Positions 35,756-44,920 are shown, numbered from the stretch's first letter. The stretch is DNA of 64,000 bases from Microbacterium indicum DSM 19969 (GCF_000422385.1 NZ_AULR01000001.1:392022-456021); one strand, 5' to 3'. Numbers and translations: made by a program. The notes: generated from the letters alone by a model not told the origin.

Positions 35756-37435
35756 TCAGCGGGCGAGTGGGATCTCGACGATCTGCGGGCCCGCGACGGG
35801 CGACGTCAGGGCGACGTCGAGCTCGGACCGGGTCGTGGCGCGGATGTGCTGCCACCCGTACGCCGCCGCGAGCTGCGCGATGTCGACGGCGTGCGGAGTG
35901 AACTGCACGCGGTCCATCGCGTCGGCCCCCGCGACCGATGCCACCTCGAGGCCGTCGAAGATCGTGCCCCCGCCGTCGTTGCCGACGACGAGCTGGATCC
36001 GCGGCGCCGTCTCGCCCGGCGGGAGCAGGAGGGATCCCGCGTCGTGCAGCAGCGCGAGGTCGCCGATGAGCACGCGCGTGACGCCGGGCCGGCCGCCACG
36101 CTGGCTCGCCGCGGCGATGCCGATCGCCGTCGCGATCGTGCCGTCGATCCCCGCGAGCCCGCGGTTCGCGTGCACGGGCACCTTCTTCCCCACGAGGACG
36201 TCGTCCGCGACGCGCACGAGCCGGCTCGACGCGAAGACGAGGCGGTCGTGCGGCCACGTCGCGCGCCAGACGCCGGCGACGAGCTGCTCGCGGTCGAGCG
36301 GCGTCCGCACAGCCGCCATCTCGGCCTTCACGGCGGCGAGGCGGAGCTTCGGATCCCGCGACGCGAGCCCGTCGCTGTCGGGAGCGGCGGGCTCGAGATC
36401 GACGGCGTGCGCGTGCGACCAGTCGCTCCACGCCCGCATCCAGGCGCGATCCGCGTCGCCCGGCGCGATGGCGACGGCGTCGGCCGCGCGGGTGCGCCCG
36501 TTGAGGTCGAGCGGCTCGTCGGTCGCCGTGAGCGCCACGACGTCGAGGTCGCCGCGCTTCAGGAGCGCCGTGATCTCGCGGTGCAGCGTGGGGTGCCCCA
36601 CGACGACGACCCGCTCGATCCGTCCGCCGAGCGACTCGTCGCGCAGCGCCGCCCGGAACCCGTTCACGGCGTGGCGCCCGTAGCGCGACCCGCTGACGAT
36701 CTCGGCCAGCAGCGGCCATGCTCCCTGCGCCGCGACGATCTCGGCGTCTTCCCCCGCGTCGGCGCCCGCGACGACGACCGTGCGCGGCCCGCGCTCGAGG
36801 ACCGTCGGCTCGGGCGGATCCGGGATCAGCGTCTGCGCGTACGCGACGGTGTCGGAGGCGGATCCGTCGCGGAACCACGCGGGCAGCTCGCCCGCGAGCG
36901 GCTCCCGGAACGGAAGGTTGAGGTGCGCGACGCCCTGCACGCTCTCGGCGGCCGACGCGACGAAGGCGCGCGCCGCGAGGCGACGGAACTCCCCCGCCTC
37001 GCCGTCGTGTCCGTCGGGAGTCGCGGCGTCCTCGGCGAAGCGCGCCGCGGATCCGAAGATCCCCGGCTGGCGGGTGGCCTGGTTGGCGCCGACGCCGCGC
37101 AGCTCGGGCGGCCGGTCGGCGGTGAGCAGGATCATCGGGACGCCCGCGTGGTGCGCCTCGAGCGCGGCCGGAAGGAGGTTCGCGACGGCGGTTCCGGAGG
37201 TGCAGATCACGGCGGCGGGCACGCGCGTCTCGCGGCCGATGCCGAGCGCCGTGAACCCCGCCCCGCGCTCGTCGATGCGCACGTGCAGCGCGATCCGACC
37301 CTGCCTCTCGAGCTCGGCCGCCGCGAGCGCGAGCGCCTGCGACCGGGATCCGGGGCTCACGACGACGTCGCGCACCCCGAGTGCCACGAGGGCGTCCAGC
37401 AGGGCCGCGGACGCCTCGGTCGCGGGTGAGGTCAT
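35756..37435 (-). CDS. menD: SEPHCHC synthase MenD
   Basis: This 559-residue thiamine diphosphate enzyme joins 2-oxoglutarate and isochorismate. DVVVSPGSRSQALALA opens it, the ThDP glutamate lies in RIDERGAGFTALGIG, VICTSGTAVANLLPA and MILLTADRPPELRGVGANQATRQPGIFG follow, and the C-terminal cofactor motif is IGDLALLHDAG ... VVGNDGGGTIF. Length agrees with the family (about 555). The start overlaps the stop of the small membrane protein gene (ATGA). It is downstream of no other men gene on this transcript. Confidence 0.96.
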   Translation of the reverse strand: MTSPATEASAALLDALVALGVRDVVVSPGSRSQALALAAAELERQGRIALHVRIDERGAGFTALGIGRETRVPAAVICTSGTAVANLLPAALEAHHAGVPMILLTADRPPELRGVGANQATRQPGIFGSAARFAEDAATPDGHDGEAGEFRRLAARAFVASAAESVQGVAHLNLPFREPLAGELPAWFRDGSASDTVAYAQTLIPDPPEPTVLERGPRTVVVAGADAGEDAEIVAAQGAWPLLAEIVSGSRYGRHAVNGFRAALRDESLGGRIERVVVVGHPTLHREITALLKRGDLDVVALTATDEPLDLNGRTRAADAVAIAPGDADRAWMRAWSDWSHAHAVDLEPAAPDSDGLASRDPKLRLAAVKAEMAAVRTPLDREQLVAGVWRATWPHDRLVFASSRLVRVADDVLVGKKVPVHANRGLAGIDGTIATAIGIAAASQRGGRPGVTRVLIGDLALLHDAGSLLLPPGETAPRIQLVVGNDGGGTIFDGLEVASVAGADAMDRVQFTPHAVDIAQLAAAYGWQHIRATTRSELDVALTSPVAGPQIVEIPLAR

Positions 37436-37827
37436 GCGCCGACGCCGCGCGGGCCGTCGCCCTCGTCGTCGGGCTCGTCGCCGCTCGGCTTCTCGGGGTC
37501 GAACGACTCGCTCTGGAAGCGCTCCTCGGCGTCGAGCATCGCGATCTCCTCCTCGAGGCGGCGGATCCGCTCGTCGGAGGCAGCGAGGAACGACGGGTCG
37601 TCGTCGGGCGCGAGCACCGGCGAGGCGGGCTGCTGCGCCTGGCCGCCGCGCGAGCGGCCGATCGTGAGCCAGAGGATGCCGCCGATCACGGGCACGAGGG
37701 TGATGACGACCCACACGCCCTTCGGCGCCCCGCGATGGCGCGACTCGGGCTGGACCGCGCAGTCGACGATGCAGAACACGGTGAAGACCGCCGCGGCCAC
37801 GGCGAGGAGGATGAGAAGTCGGGCCAC
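37432..37827 (-). CDS. PLDc N-terminal domain membrane protein
   Basis: This 131-residue protein has two membrane segments (residues ~4-24 and ~37-56) in the pattern of the phospholipase D nuclease N-terminal domain (FCIVDCAVQP ... GAPKGVWVVITLVPVIGGILWLTIGR). An acidic, partly coiled-coil tail (SDERIRRLEEEIAMLDAEER) follows. Function is unknown. Its stop overlaps the menD start, so it may assist membrane association of the menaquinone pathway, but that is only a position-based guess. Confidence 0.8.
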   Translation of the reverse strand: MARLLILLAVAAAVFTVFCIVDCAVQPESRHRGAPKGVWVVITLVPVIGGILWLTIGRSRGGQAQQPASPVLAPDDDPSFLAASDERIRRLEEEIAMLDAEERFQSESFDPEKPSGDEPDDEGDGPRGVGA

Positions 37828-37876
37828 GTCTCCATCTTACGAGCCGGTGGCCAGGGTCTCTTCCTACGATGGAGGC

Positions 37877-38185
37877 GTGAAGATCCGCTCCGTCATCCTC
37901 TACTCGGTCCTGCGCATCCTGTTCTTCGTGGTGCCGCTCGCGATCCTGCTGGTCTTCCCCGTCTTCCAGTCGCTGTGGTGGCTCGCCGTGATCTTCGCGG
38001 CGCTCATCGGCGTGAGCCTGTCGATCCTCGTGCTCCAGCGCCCGCTCGGGCAGGTCTCGGAGGGGATCTACGACCGCCGCCGGACCAAGAAGACGAAGAA
38101 GCCGCACGCGAAGACGGCGCGCGAGCTCGACGAGGACGTCGAGAACGACGCCAACGAGCGGATCCAGGGCGAGAAGATCGACTGA
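37877..38185 (+). CDS. DUF4229 family small membrane protein
   Basis: This 102-residue protein starts at GTG (37877) right after a ggagg ribosome-binding site with unusually short spacing. Two membrane segments (SVILYSVLRILFFVVPLAILLVF and WWLAVIFAALIGVSLSILVL) are followed by a basic patch RRRTKKTKKPHAK and an acidic end. This is the actinobacterial DUF4229 architecture. Function is unknown. Many homologues sit next to menaquinone genes, as here. Confidence 0.78.
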   Translation: MKIRSVILYSVLRILFFVVPLAILLVFPVFQSLWWLAVIFAALIGVSLSILVLQRPLGQVSEGIYDRRRTKKTKKPHAKTARELDEDVENDANERIQGEKID

Positions 38186-38198
38186 CCCGCCGGGTCAG
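38182..38198. terminator. Short bidirectional hairpin at converging stop codons
   Basis: ctgaccc-gcc-gggtcag is a 7 bp perfect stem with a 3 nt loop. It contains the stop codons of both the DUF4229 gene and the convergent siderophore-interacting protein gene. Confidence 0.55.
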
Positions 38199-38995
38199 GG
38201 CGCGCTGCGGCCGAGGCGCCAGTAGCCCGAGAAGGTGACCGACTTCTTCGGCACGCCGCGCTCGCCCACGAGGTGGCGGCGCACACCGGACGCGAGGGCC
38301 TGCTCGCCGACCGCGAAGCCGTAGAGGCCCTCGGGATCGACCTCCAGGGCGCGCGTGAGCGGCAGCGCGGCGGCGCCGGGGACGGATCCGGCCGGCCTGA
38401 CGAGCCAGTGCACCGCGACGCCGTCGGGCGCGTCGACGTCCTGCCGGTCGCGCTCGTCGAAGAGCTCGATGACGGCGTCGCCGACGCTGTCGCGCGGCAT
38501 GTCGCGGAGGATGCCGAGCGCGGCAGGCAGGCCGCTCTCGTCGGCGACGATGAGGTGGCGCGACGCCTCGGGCACCGGCGCCCAGCCGCAGCCCTGGTCG
38601 ATGAACGCGACGCGCTCGCCCGGTTCGACGCGCGCGGCCCAGGGGCCGGCGATGCCGTCGTCGCCGTGCACGACGAAGTCGATGTCGAGCTCGCGCTCCT
38701 CGGCGCGGAAGGCCCGCACCGTGTAGTTGCGCACGACGGGACGGGATCCCTTGGGCACCCGCAGGTACTTCAGGTAGCCGCCGACTCCGAAGCGCTGGGG
38801 CATGCGGTCGAGCCCGCCTTCGCCGTGCACGGGGAGCGCGAGCCGGAACCACTGGTCGAAGCCGCGATACGCGAAGCGCGCGAGGTCGTCGCCCCCGATC
38901 GTCACGCGGATCATGTGCGGCGTGACGCGCTCGCGGCGCAGCGCCTCGGCCTGCACGAGCCCGGAATCGGCGTGCGTGACGGTGATGTTGCTCAT
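38195..38995 (-). CDS. Siderophore-interacting protein (ferric-siderophore reductase, ViuB type)
   Basis: This 266-residue FAD-dependent reductase has the FAD-binding RNYTVRAFRAEERELDIDFVVHG motif and GPWAARVEPGERVAFIDQGC. The C-terminal SIP domain has HLIVADESGLPAALGILRDMP and ends TFSGYWRLGRSAP. It releases iron from ferric siderophores in the cytoplasm using NAD(P)H. No siderophore transporter is adjacent. A DtxR/IdeR-like box lies 18 bp upstream of its start, consistent with induction by iron shortage. Confidence 0.9.
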   Translation of the reverse strand: MSNITVTHADSGLVQAEALRRERVTPHMIRVTIGGDDLARFAYRGFDQWFRLALPVHGEGGLDRMPQRFGVGGYLKYLRVPKGSRPVVRNYTVRAFRAEERELDIDFVVHGDDGIAGPWAARVEPGERVAFIDQGCGWAPVPEASRHLIVADESGLPAALGILRDMPRDSVGDAVIELFDERDRQDVDAPDGVAVHWLVRPAGSVPGAAALPLTRALEVDPEGLYGFAVGEQALASGVRRHLVGERGVPKKSVTFSGYWRLGRSAP

Positions 38996-39012
38996 GGGAC
39001 TCCTCGCTCAGA

Positions 39013-39031
39013 TAAGGAGACCCTAACCTAG
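39013..39031 (-). promoter_or_regulatory. Candidate DtxR/IdeR iron box
   Basis: On the minus strand the 19 bases read CTAGGTTAGGGTCTCCTTA. By eye this matches the TTAGGTTAGGCTAACCTAA consensus at 14 of 19 positions, with the left half almost perfect. It lies between the menA stop and the siderophore-interacting protein start. Confidence 0.6.
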
Positions 39032-39987
39032 CCGATCAGCGCCCAGGCGAAGAAGATCCCGAACACGGGGCTCGCGAACGAGGTGAGAGCGAGCGCCGTG
39101 ATGAGCTCGCGCGGCGTCTTCGCCATCCAGACGATGAGGATCGCGGGCCCCGCGAGGACCAGCGCGAAGAACACGAGCCACGCGATCGGGTAGAAGAGCG
39201 CGACCCACGCCGCGATCGCGAACGCGAGGCCGACGAACACCGTGTAGAGGATCTTCGTCGCGAGCGGTCCGACGACGACGCTCAGGGTGCGCTTGCCGGC
39301 CTGGCGGTCCTGGGGGATGTCGCGCAGGTTGTTCGCGAGGAGCACGGCGCAGGCGAGGAATCCCGTGGCGATCGCGCCGAACCAGCCCTCCTGCGTGAGG
39401 AACTGCACCTGGGCCCACATGGTCCCGAGCGTCGCGACGAGCCCGAAGAAGACGAAGACGAAGACCTCGCCGAGCGCGTTGTAGCCGTAGGGGCGCTTGC
39501 CGCCCGTGTAGAACCAGGCCGCGACGATGCACGCGGCGCCGGCGATGAGCATCCACCACTGCTGCGTGCGGATCACGATCGCGAGGCCCGCGACGGCGGC
39601 GATCGCGAAGAAGACGAGGGCGACGACGAGGACCGAGCGCGACGAGACGCGCCCCGATGCCGTGAGGCGAGCGGGGCCGACGCGGAAGTCGTCGGTGCCC
39701 TTGACGCCGTCGGAGTAGTCGTTCGCGAAGTTCACGCCGATCTGCAGCGCGACGGCGACGACGAGGCACGCGAGGGCGATGACCCAGTGGAAGAGGTGCT
39801 GCTCGTCACCCGAGATCGCGGCGCCCGTGCCCACGAGGACCGGGGTGATCGAGAGGGGCAGGGTGCGCAGGCGCGCGGCGCCGATCCAGTCGCCGAGGGT
39901 GATCTTCTTCATCGGCTGCGCGCCGCCCGGTCCACCCCGCTTCGCCGGGTTGCCGCTGACGTGCTTGAGCTGCTTGGTCTTCGCCAC
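39028..39987 (-). CDS. menA: 1,4-dihydroxy-2-naphthoate polyprenyltransferase
   Basis: This 319-residue UbiA-family membrane enzyme has the first Asp-rich motif VNFANDYSDGVKGTDD, the second in NNLRDIPQDRQAGKRTL, and about eight membrane segments. It prenylates DHNA with CO2 loss to give demethylmenaquinone. GTG at 39987 is used. ATG at 39912 (MKKITLGDW) would remove a basic 25-residue extension and is an equally possible start. It lies 24 bp from menE on the same strand. Confidence 0.94.
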   Translation of the reverse strand: MAKTKQLKHVSGNPAKRGGPGGAQPMKKITLGDWIGAARLRTLPLSITPVLVGTGAAISGDEQHLFHWVIALACLVVAVALQIGVNFANDYSDGVKGTDDFRVGPARLTASGRVSSRSVLVVALVFFAIAAVAGLAIVIRTQQWWMLIAGAACIVAAWFYTGGKRPYGYNALGEVFVFVFFGLVATLGTMWAQVQFLTQEGWFGAIATGFLACAVLLANNLRDIPQDRQAGKRTLSVVVGPLATKILYTVFVGLAFAIAAWVALFYPIAWLVFFALVLAGPAILIVWMAKTPRELITALALTSFASPVFGIFFAWALIG

Positions 39988-40011
39988 GAGCGTCGATCGT
40001 ATCGGGGCCGG

Positions 40012-41139
40012 TCATGCGTTCGCCGAGACGAGCTCCCGAAGCGCGCGCCTGTCGGGCTTGCCGCTCGCGAGGCGCGGGATCTCGGCGATCGTGACGAGGC
40101 GGTCGGGGCGGGCGGGCTTGCCGATCTCGCGCTCGACGGCGGCTCGGGCCGCGGTGAGCAGATCCGGCGCGCCCGTCGTGACGATGACGGGCGTCTGGCC
40201 CCACCGCTCGTGCGCGCCCGGCACGACGACCGCGTCGCCGAGCCCCGGGATCTCGCGGACGGCGGCCTCGACGCGGTCGAGCGACACGTTGACCCCGCCC
40301 GACACGATGACGTTGTCGATGCGGCCTGTGACCGAGACGACGCCTCCGGCGACGGCCCCGGCGTCGCCCGTGCGGTACCAGCGCACCCCATTCTCCTCGG
40401 GGAATACATCAGCCGTGCGGGACGGATCCCCGAGATAGCCGTCGGCGAGGTTCGGCCCCGTGATCCGCAGCTCGCCGTCGACCGACCGCACCGTCACGCC
40501 GCCGAGCGGGACCCCGTCGTAGACGCAGCCGCCGCTCGTCTCGGTGGATCCGTAGGTGCGGACGACGCGCGCACCGAGGGCGATCGCCCGTTCGCGCAGC
40601 GCTTCGGGCAGGCGCTGCCCGCCGACGAGTATCGTGTCGAAGCCCGCGAGCGCGCGGGCGATGAGCGGGTCTCGCTCGCCCGCGTCGACCAGCGTCTGCA
40701 GCTGGGCCGGCACGAGCGAGGTGAGCCGGGGCACGCGGGATCCGTCGGCGTAGGAGTTCATGCCGCCCGCGGCATGCGCGAAGGACTCGGCCGTGAACCG
40801 GCCCGCGAGGATCGCGGGGTCGCGGCCCGCGACGAGGGCGCGCACCATGACCTGTACGCCCGCGATGTATCCGCCCGCGAGCGGCAGCAGCCAGTGCCCC
40901 TCGCCGATCTGCTCGGCCGTCGCAAGGGCCGACGCCGTGAGGGCCGAGCGCGAGAGGACGACCGACTTCGGCACCCCGGTCGATCCGGAGGTCGTCAGGA
41001 CGACGGCAGTGCCGGCGGGGACCTCTTCCGGAACCTCGGCGTCGCCGAGCGCGATCGCGGGACCCGCCCCGAGCACCGCACCGCGCAGGGCGCGCAGCAG
41101 GTCGCGCGGATCTGTCGACGTCGCGCGCTCGAGCCTCAT
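40012..41139 (-). CDS. menE: o-Succinylbenzoate-CoA ligase
   Basis: This 375-residue AMP-forming ligase is shorter at the N-terminus than the ~450-residue Bacillus form, as is usual in actinobacteria. The P-loop is VVLTTSGSTGVPKSVVLS, the adenine motif VRTYGSTETSGGCVYDG, the hinge WYRTGDAGAV, and the catalytic lysine near SGKPDRRALRELV. It activates OSB for ring closure by MenB. The start overlaps the stop of the upstream helicase gene (ATGA). Confidence 0.93.
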   Translation of the reverse strand: MRLERATSTDPRDLLRALRGAVLGAGPAIALGDAEVPEEVPAGTAVVLTTSGSTGVPKSVVLSRSALTASALATAEQIGEGHWLLPLAGGYIAGVQVMVRALVAGRDPAILAGRFTAESFAHAAGGMNSYADGSRVPRLTSLVPAQLQTLVDAGERDPLIARALAGFDTILVGGQRLPEALRERAIALGARVVRTYGSTETSGGCVYDGVPLGGVTVRSVDGELRITGPNLADGYLGDPSRTADVFPEENGVRWYRTGDAGAVAGGVVSVTGRIDNVIVSGGVNVSLDRVEAAVREIPGLGDAVVVPGAHERWGQTPVIVTTGAPDLLTAARAAVEREIGKPARPDRLVTIAEIPRLASGKPDRRALRELVSANA

Positions 41140-43100
41140 GACGCCACCATCGCACGATCATCCGACACCGCACCATCGGCGACGAGCTCGTCGACGAACG
41201 GCGAGGGCGACGCGCCCGCCACGAGCGTGACGTCCCGGCGGGCCCGCGTGAGGGCGACGTAGAACAGGCGCCGCTCCTCGGCGAGGGGAAAGGGATCCGC
41301 CTCCGGCAGCACGAGCGAAAGGAGCGGATCGTCGCCGCGGCCCGCCCCGAAGCCGTCGCTCGCGATGATCGCGTGGTCGGCCTCGAGGCCCTTCGCCGCG
41401 TGGGCCGTGCGGAACGAGACGTCGAGGTTCTCGGGCATCTGCGCCGGGACGATCCGCTCGTCGCGGCGGAACCGCCCGATGACGACGACGCTCCGCCGCT
41501 CGCCCGCGCGGGCGATCTCCGCGAGCCGCTCGGCCACCGCCGCCCGCGGGTCGTCGGTGCGGACGAGCGACACGGGATCCGGGTGGCTGTTCTGCGAGCG
41601 CACGCTCTTGCGCAGCTGGCCGGGGTTGCGCTGGACGAAGCAGCCGGCGATGCGGGCGAGCTCGCGCCCTCCGCGGAAGGTGCGGGTGAGCCGCAGCGTC
41701 TCGGCGCGCCCGAAGGTCTCGTCGAAGCGGGTCATGGCCGTGAGGTCGCTGCCCGCGAAGCGGTAGATCGACTGCCAGTCGTCGCCGACGGCCGTGAGGA
41801 AGGTGTCGTCGCCCTGCAGAGCCGCGACGAGGCGGGCGCGCGAGCGCGACGCGTCCTGGAACTCATCGACGAGGACCACGCGGTACGGCGAGGCCCATCT
41901 CCCCCGCTCGATGAGGTCGGCGGCCCGTGCGAGCATCTCCTCGAAGTCGACGGACCCCGTGGCCTTCAGGTGCGCGTCCCACGCGTCGCGCACGCGGATG
42001 ACGACCCCGGCGAACGCGCGGGCGCGATCCGGATCCTCAGCCTCCTTCGCGCGCCGCCACAGCTCGGTCTTCGTGAGCCTGCCCGCCCGCGCGTGGGCGA
42101 CGGCGGTGCGGACGAGCTCGCGGTCGAAGCCGTCGACGTCGCCGAGGACCTCGTCGTCCATCTCGGCGACCTCGGGGCGGGATCCCGTCGCCTCGGTGAT
42201 GACGCGCAGGCCGAAGGCGTGGAAGGTCTGCGCCTCGACGCCCGCGGGGATCCCGGCGCGCTCGAAGCGGTCGTCGGCGCGCTCCTGCAGCTCGCCCGCC
42301 GCGGCCTGGTTGAAGGCGAGCATGAGGATCCGGTCGGGATCCGCGATGCCCCGGTGCACGGCCCACGCGGCCTTCGCGATCATCGTCGACGTCTTGCCCG
42401 ATCCGGCCGCCGCGACGAGGAGGACCCTGTCGTCGAAGGCCACGACCGCGCGCTGCTGTTCGTCGGTCAGCGGCAGCGCCTCGATCGACCGGAAGAACTC
42501 CCGTTCCGCCTTCTTCAGGCGCGCGAAGGTCCGCTCGTTCTCGGCGGCGACCGCCTCGCGGACGGATCCCTGCGCGTCGACCGCGAGCACCGCGTCGCGC
42601 CCGACGTCGTCGAGCCCACCGCGCCGCGCCTCCGCGACGAGCCGCGCGAACTCGGGGGCCTTGCCGGCGACGACGGCCGCGCGGATCCCGTCCCATTCCG
42701 CGACGAAGCGCTCGGGGATCCACCTCCCCGCCTCGGCCTCGGCGATGACGGCGCGGCCGAACGCGCCGAGCCAGTCGACGCACATGCGCTCGAGGACGCT
42801 CGCTCCGATGGCGCGCTCGAGCTCGTCGCGGTCGCGGCGCGACAGGCCGCGCAGGTTCTCCCCCGTCTCGGGGACGACGATCTCGTGCCACAGCCCGCGC
42901 GTTTCGAACGCGAGGTCGACGGGGGCGATCGATCGCCGGATAACCCGCTCGCCGACCCGCATCGCGATGCCGTCGCGATCGACGTGCACCGCCCAGTCCT
43001 GCGGCCGCGCGAGGATCCGCGCCCATCGAGAGGGGCCCGCCTCGCGCATCAGGGGCGATCCGAGACGTCGGGATCCTTCTTGAGCAGGCACCGGATCCAT
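41136..43100 (-). CDS. UvrD/helicase IV-like SF1 DNA helicase
   Basis: This 654-residue superfamily 1 helicase has a ~170-residue N-terminal extension as in DNA helicase IV. Motifs are LTDEQQRAVVAFDDRVLLVAAAGSGKTSTM (I), MLAFNQAAAGEL (Ia), VLVDEFQDASRSRARLV (II), AVGDDWQSIYRFAGSD (III), TAHAAKGLEADHAII (V) and RRLFYVALTRARRDVTLV (VI). All ATPase motifs are intact. ATG at 43100 follows a GGCAGG sequence; ATG at 43049 is a weaker alternative. It is embedded between menB and menE on the same strand, with menE coupled to it. Confidence 0.88.
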   Translation of the reverse strand: MDPVPAQEGSRRLGSPLMREAGPSRWARILARPQDWAVHVDRDGIAMRVGERVIRRSIAPVDLAFETRGLWHEIVVPETGENLRGLSRRDRDELERAIGASVLERMCVDWLGAFGRAVIAEAEAGRWIPERFVAEWDGIRAAVVAGKAPEFARLVAEARRGGLDDVGRDAVLAVDAQGSVREAVAAENERTFARLKKAEREFFRSIEALPLTDEQQRAVVAFDDRVLLVAAAGSGKTSTMIAKAAWAVHRGIADPDRILMLAFNQAAAGELQERADDRFERAGIPAGVEAQTFHAFGLRVITEATGSRPEVAEMDDEVLGDVDGFDRELVRTAVAHARAGRLTKTELWRRAKEAEDPDRARAFAGVVIRVRDAWDAHLKATGSVDFEEMLARAADLIERGRWASPYRVVLVDEFQDASRSRARLVAALQGDDTFLTAVGDDWQSIYRFAGSDLTAMTRFDETFGRAETLRLTRTFRGGRELARIAGCFVQRNPGQLRKSVRSQNSHPDPVSLVRTDDPRAAVAERLAEIARAGERRSVVVIGRFRRDERIVPAQMPENLDVSFRTAHAAKGLEADHAIIASDGFGAGRGDDPLLSLVLPEADPFPLAEERRLFYVALTRARRDVTLVAGASPSPFVDELVADGAVSDDRAMVAS

Positions 43101-43143
43101 CCTGCCCCCGGCGGCTGGGAGCGGAGGGCGCAAGACCGGCCGA

Positions 43144-44055
43144 TCAGTAGTGATACGGGAACCGCCCGAAGTCGGGGTCGCGCTTCTCGAGGAAGGCGTC
43201 GCGGCCCTCGACGGCCTCGTCCGTGCCGTAGGCGAGGCGGGTCGTCTCGCCGGCGAAGAGCTGGAGGCCGACCATGCCGTCGTCGGCCGCGTTGAACGCG
43301 TACTTGAGCATGCGGATCGCGGTCGGCGACTTGCCCAGGATCGTGCGCGCCATCGCGACCGCCTCGGCCTCGAGGTCGGCGTGCGCGACGACGCGGTTGA
43401 CGGCGCCCATCTCGTAGGCGCGCTCGGCCGAGTACTCCTCTGCGAGGAAGAACACCTCGCGGGCGAGCTTCTGGCCGATCTGCTTCGCGTAGTACGCGGA
43501 TCCGTACCCCGCGTCGAAGGACCCCACGTCGGCATCGGTCTGCTTGAACCGGCCGTGCTCCCGCGACGCGATCGTCAGGTCGGCGACGGCGTGCAGCGAG
43601 TGCCCGCCGCCCGCGGCCCAGCCGGGGACGACGGCGATGACGACCTTCGGCATGAAGCGGATCAGCCGCTGAACCTCGAGGATGTGGAGGCGCCCCGCGC
43701 GGGCGGGATCGTCGACGGAGGCCTCGTCCTCGGAGTACTTGTACCCGTCGCGTCCGCGGATCCGCTGGTCGCCGCCCGAGCAGAACGCCCAGCCGCCGTC
43801 CTTGGGGCTCGGCCCGTTGCCCGTCAGGAGGACGACGCCGATCTTCGGATCCGTGCGCGCGATCTCGAGCGCGCGATACAGCTCATCGACGGTTCCCGGG
43901 CGGAACGCGTTGCGCACCTCGGGGCGGTCGAACGCGACGCGGGCGATGCGGCCGTCGAGCGACACGTGCGACGTGATGTCGCGGTACCCCTCGGATCCGG
44001 GCGCCTCCGTCCAGATCGACGGGTCGAAGATGTCGGAGACGAAGCGCTCGGTCAT
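43144..44055 (-). CDS. menB: 1,4-dihydroxy-2-naphthoyl-CoA synthase
   Basis: This 303-residue crotonase-fold enzyme is typical of MenB. It has VAFDRPEVRNAFRPGTVDELYRAL, FCSGGDQRIRGRDGYKY (a loop specific to MenB), VVPGWAAGGGHSLHAVADLTIAS (oxyanion hole), SFDAGYGSAYYAKQIGQKLAREVFFL and the C-terminal EKRDPDFGRFPYHY. It cyclises OSB-CoA to DHNA-CoA. Confidence 0.97.
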   Translation of the reverse strand: MTERFVSDIFDPSIWTEAPGSEGYRDITSHVSLDGRIARVAFDRPEVRNAFRPGTVDELYRALEIARTDPKIGVVLLTGNGPSPKDGGWAFCSGGDQRIRGRDGYKYSEDEASVDDPARAGRLHILEVQRLIRFMPKVVIAVVPGWAAGGGHSLHAVADLTIASREHGRFKQTDADVGSFDAGYGSAYYAKQIGQKLAREVFFLAEEYSAERAYEMGAVNRVVAHADLEAEAVAMARTILGKSPTAIRMLKYAFNAADDGMVGLQLFAGETTRLAYGTDEAVEGRDAFLEKRDPDFGRFPYHY

Positions 44056-44076
44056 GGGTTCCAGGGTAGGACGCGA

Positions 44077-44114
44077 CGAGGGGCGGCCCGATCCGCAGAC
44101 CGGCCCGCCCCTCG
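44077..44114 (-). terminator. Terminator after the LLM oxidoreductase gene
   Basis: A 10 bp perfect stem (cgaggggcgg 44077-44086 and ccgcccctcg 44105-44114) with an 18 nt loop lies just beyond the oxidoreductase stop and before the menB start on the minus strand. Confidence 0.6.
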
Positions 44115-44125
44115 CGACGCGCGGC

Positions 44126-44920
44126 TCAGTTCTTGCTGTCGCGCCAGTCGAGCCAGCCCTGGATGACGTCGTAGTCGATCGAGTTCGCGTCGACGCCCAG
44201 CGTGAAGAGGCGCGTGCCCGCGTCGAACAGCGCGTCGGCCGTCTCCGTGTCGCCCTTGACGTCGGTCGAAAGGATCAGGTCGGAGACGTCGTGGCCGTCG
44301 ACGTCGCCCCACTTCTTGATGACGTCGAGCTTGCGCACGAGCTCCTCGGGCGAGACGAAGGAGTGCCAGTAGTCGGCGTGACGCGCGACGTAGCGCAGCG
44401 TCTTCTTCTCGCCGGCGCCGCCGATGAGAACGGGGATCCGCCGGGTCGGCGCCGGGTTGAGCTTCGCCCAGCGCGCCTCGATGCGCGGGAGCGCCTCGCC
44501 CAGGGCGTCGAGGCGCGAGCCGACGGTGCCGAACTCGTAGCCGTACTCATCGAAGTCGCGCTCGAACCAGCCCGATCCGGTGCCGAAGATGAAGCGGCCC
44601 TCGCCGCCCTTCGCCGAGATGTGGTCGATCGTGCGGGCCATGTCGGCCTGCAGGTCGGGGTTGCGGTACGCGTTGCAGTTCACGAGGGCGCCGAACTCGA
44701 CGCGCTCGGTCTGCTCGGCCCAGGCCGCGAGTTCGGTCCACGACTCGAAGTGCTCGCCGTCGGGCTCGCCGTGCAGGGGGTAGAAGTGATCCCAGTTGAA
44801 GAGGACGTCGACGCCGAGCTCCTCGAGCTTCAGCACGGCGTCGCGGACGAGCGAGTACGAAGCCCACTGCTGGGGCTGCAGCTGCACGCCGAGGCGCGCC
44901 GGAATGTCTGTACGAGGCAT
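44126..44920 (-). CDS. LLM class F420-dependent oxidoreductase
   Basis: This 264-residue luciferase-like TIM-barrel protein contains LGVQLQPQQWASYSLVRDAVLKLEELGVDVLFNWDHFYPLHG, GALVNCNAYRNPDLQADMARTIDHISAKGGEGRFIFGTGSGWFERDFDEYGYEFG and IPVLIGGAGEKKTLRYVARHAD. These are the landmarks of the actinobacterial F420-dependent group. It reduces or oxidises an unknown organic substrate with F420. No F420 synthesis gene is in the window. It is divergent from menC over 66 bp. Confidence 0.88.
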   Translation of the reverse strand: MPRTDIPARLGVQLQPQQWASYSLVRDAVLKLEELGVDVLFNWDHFYPLHGEPDGEHFESWTELAAWAEQTERVEFGALVNCNAYRNPDLQADMARTIDHISAKGGEGRFIFGTGSGWFERDFDEYGYEFGTVGSRLDALGEALPRIEARWAKLNPAPTRRIPVLIGGAGEKKTLRYVARHADYWHSFVSPEELVRKLDVIKKWGDVDGHDVSDLILSTDVKGDTETADALFDAGTRLFTLGVDANSIDYDVIQGWLDWRDSKN

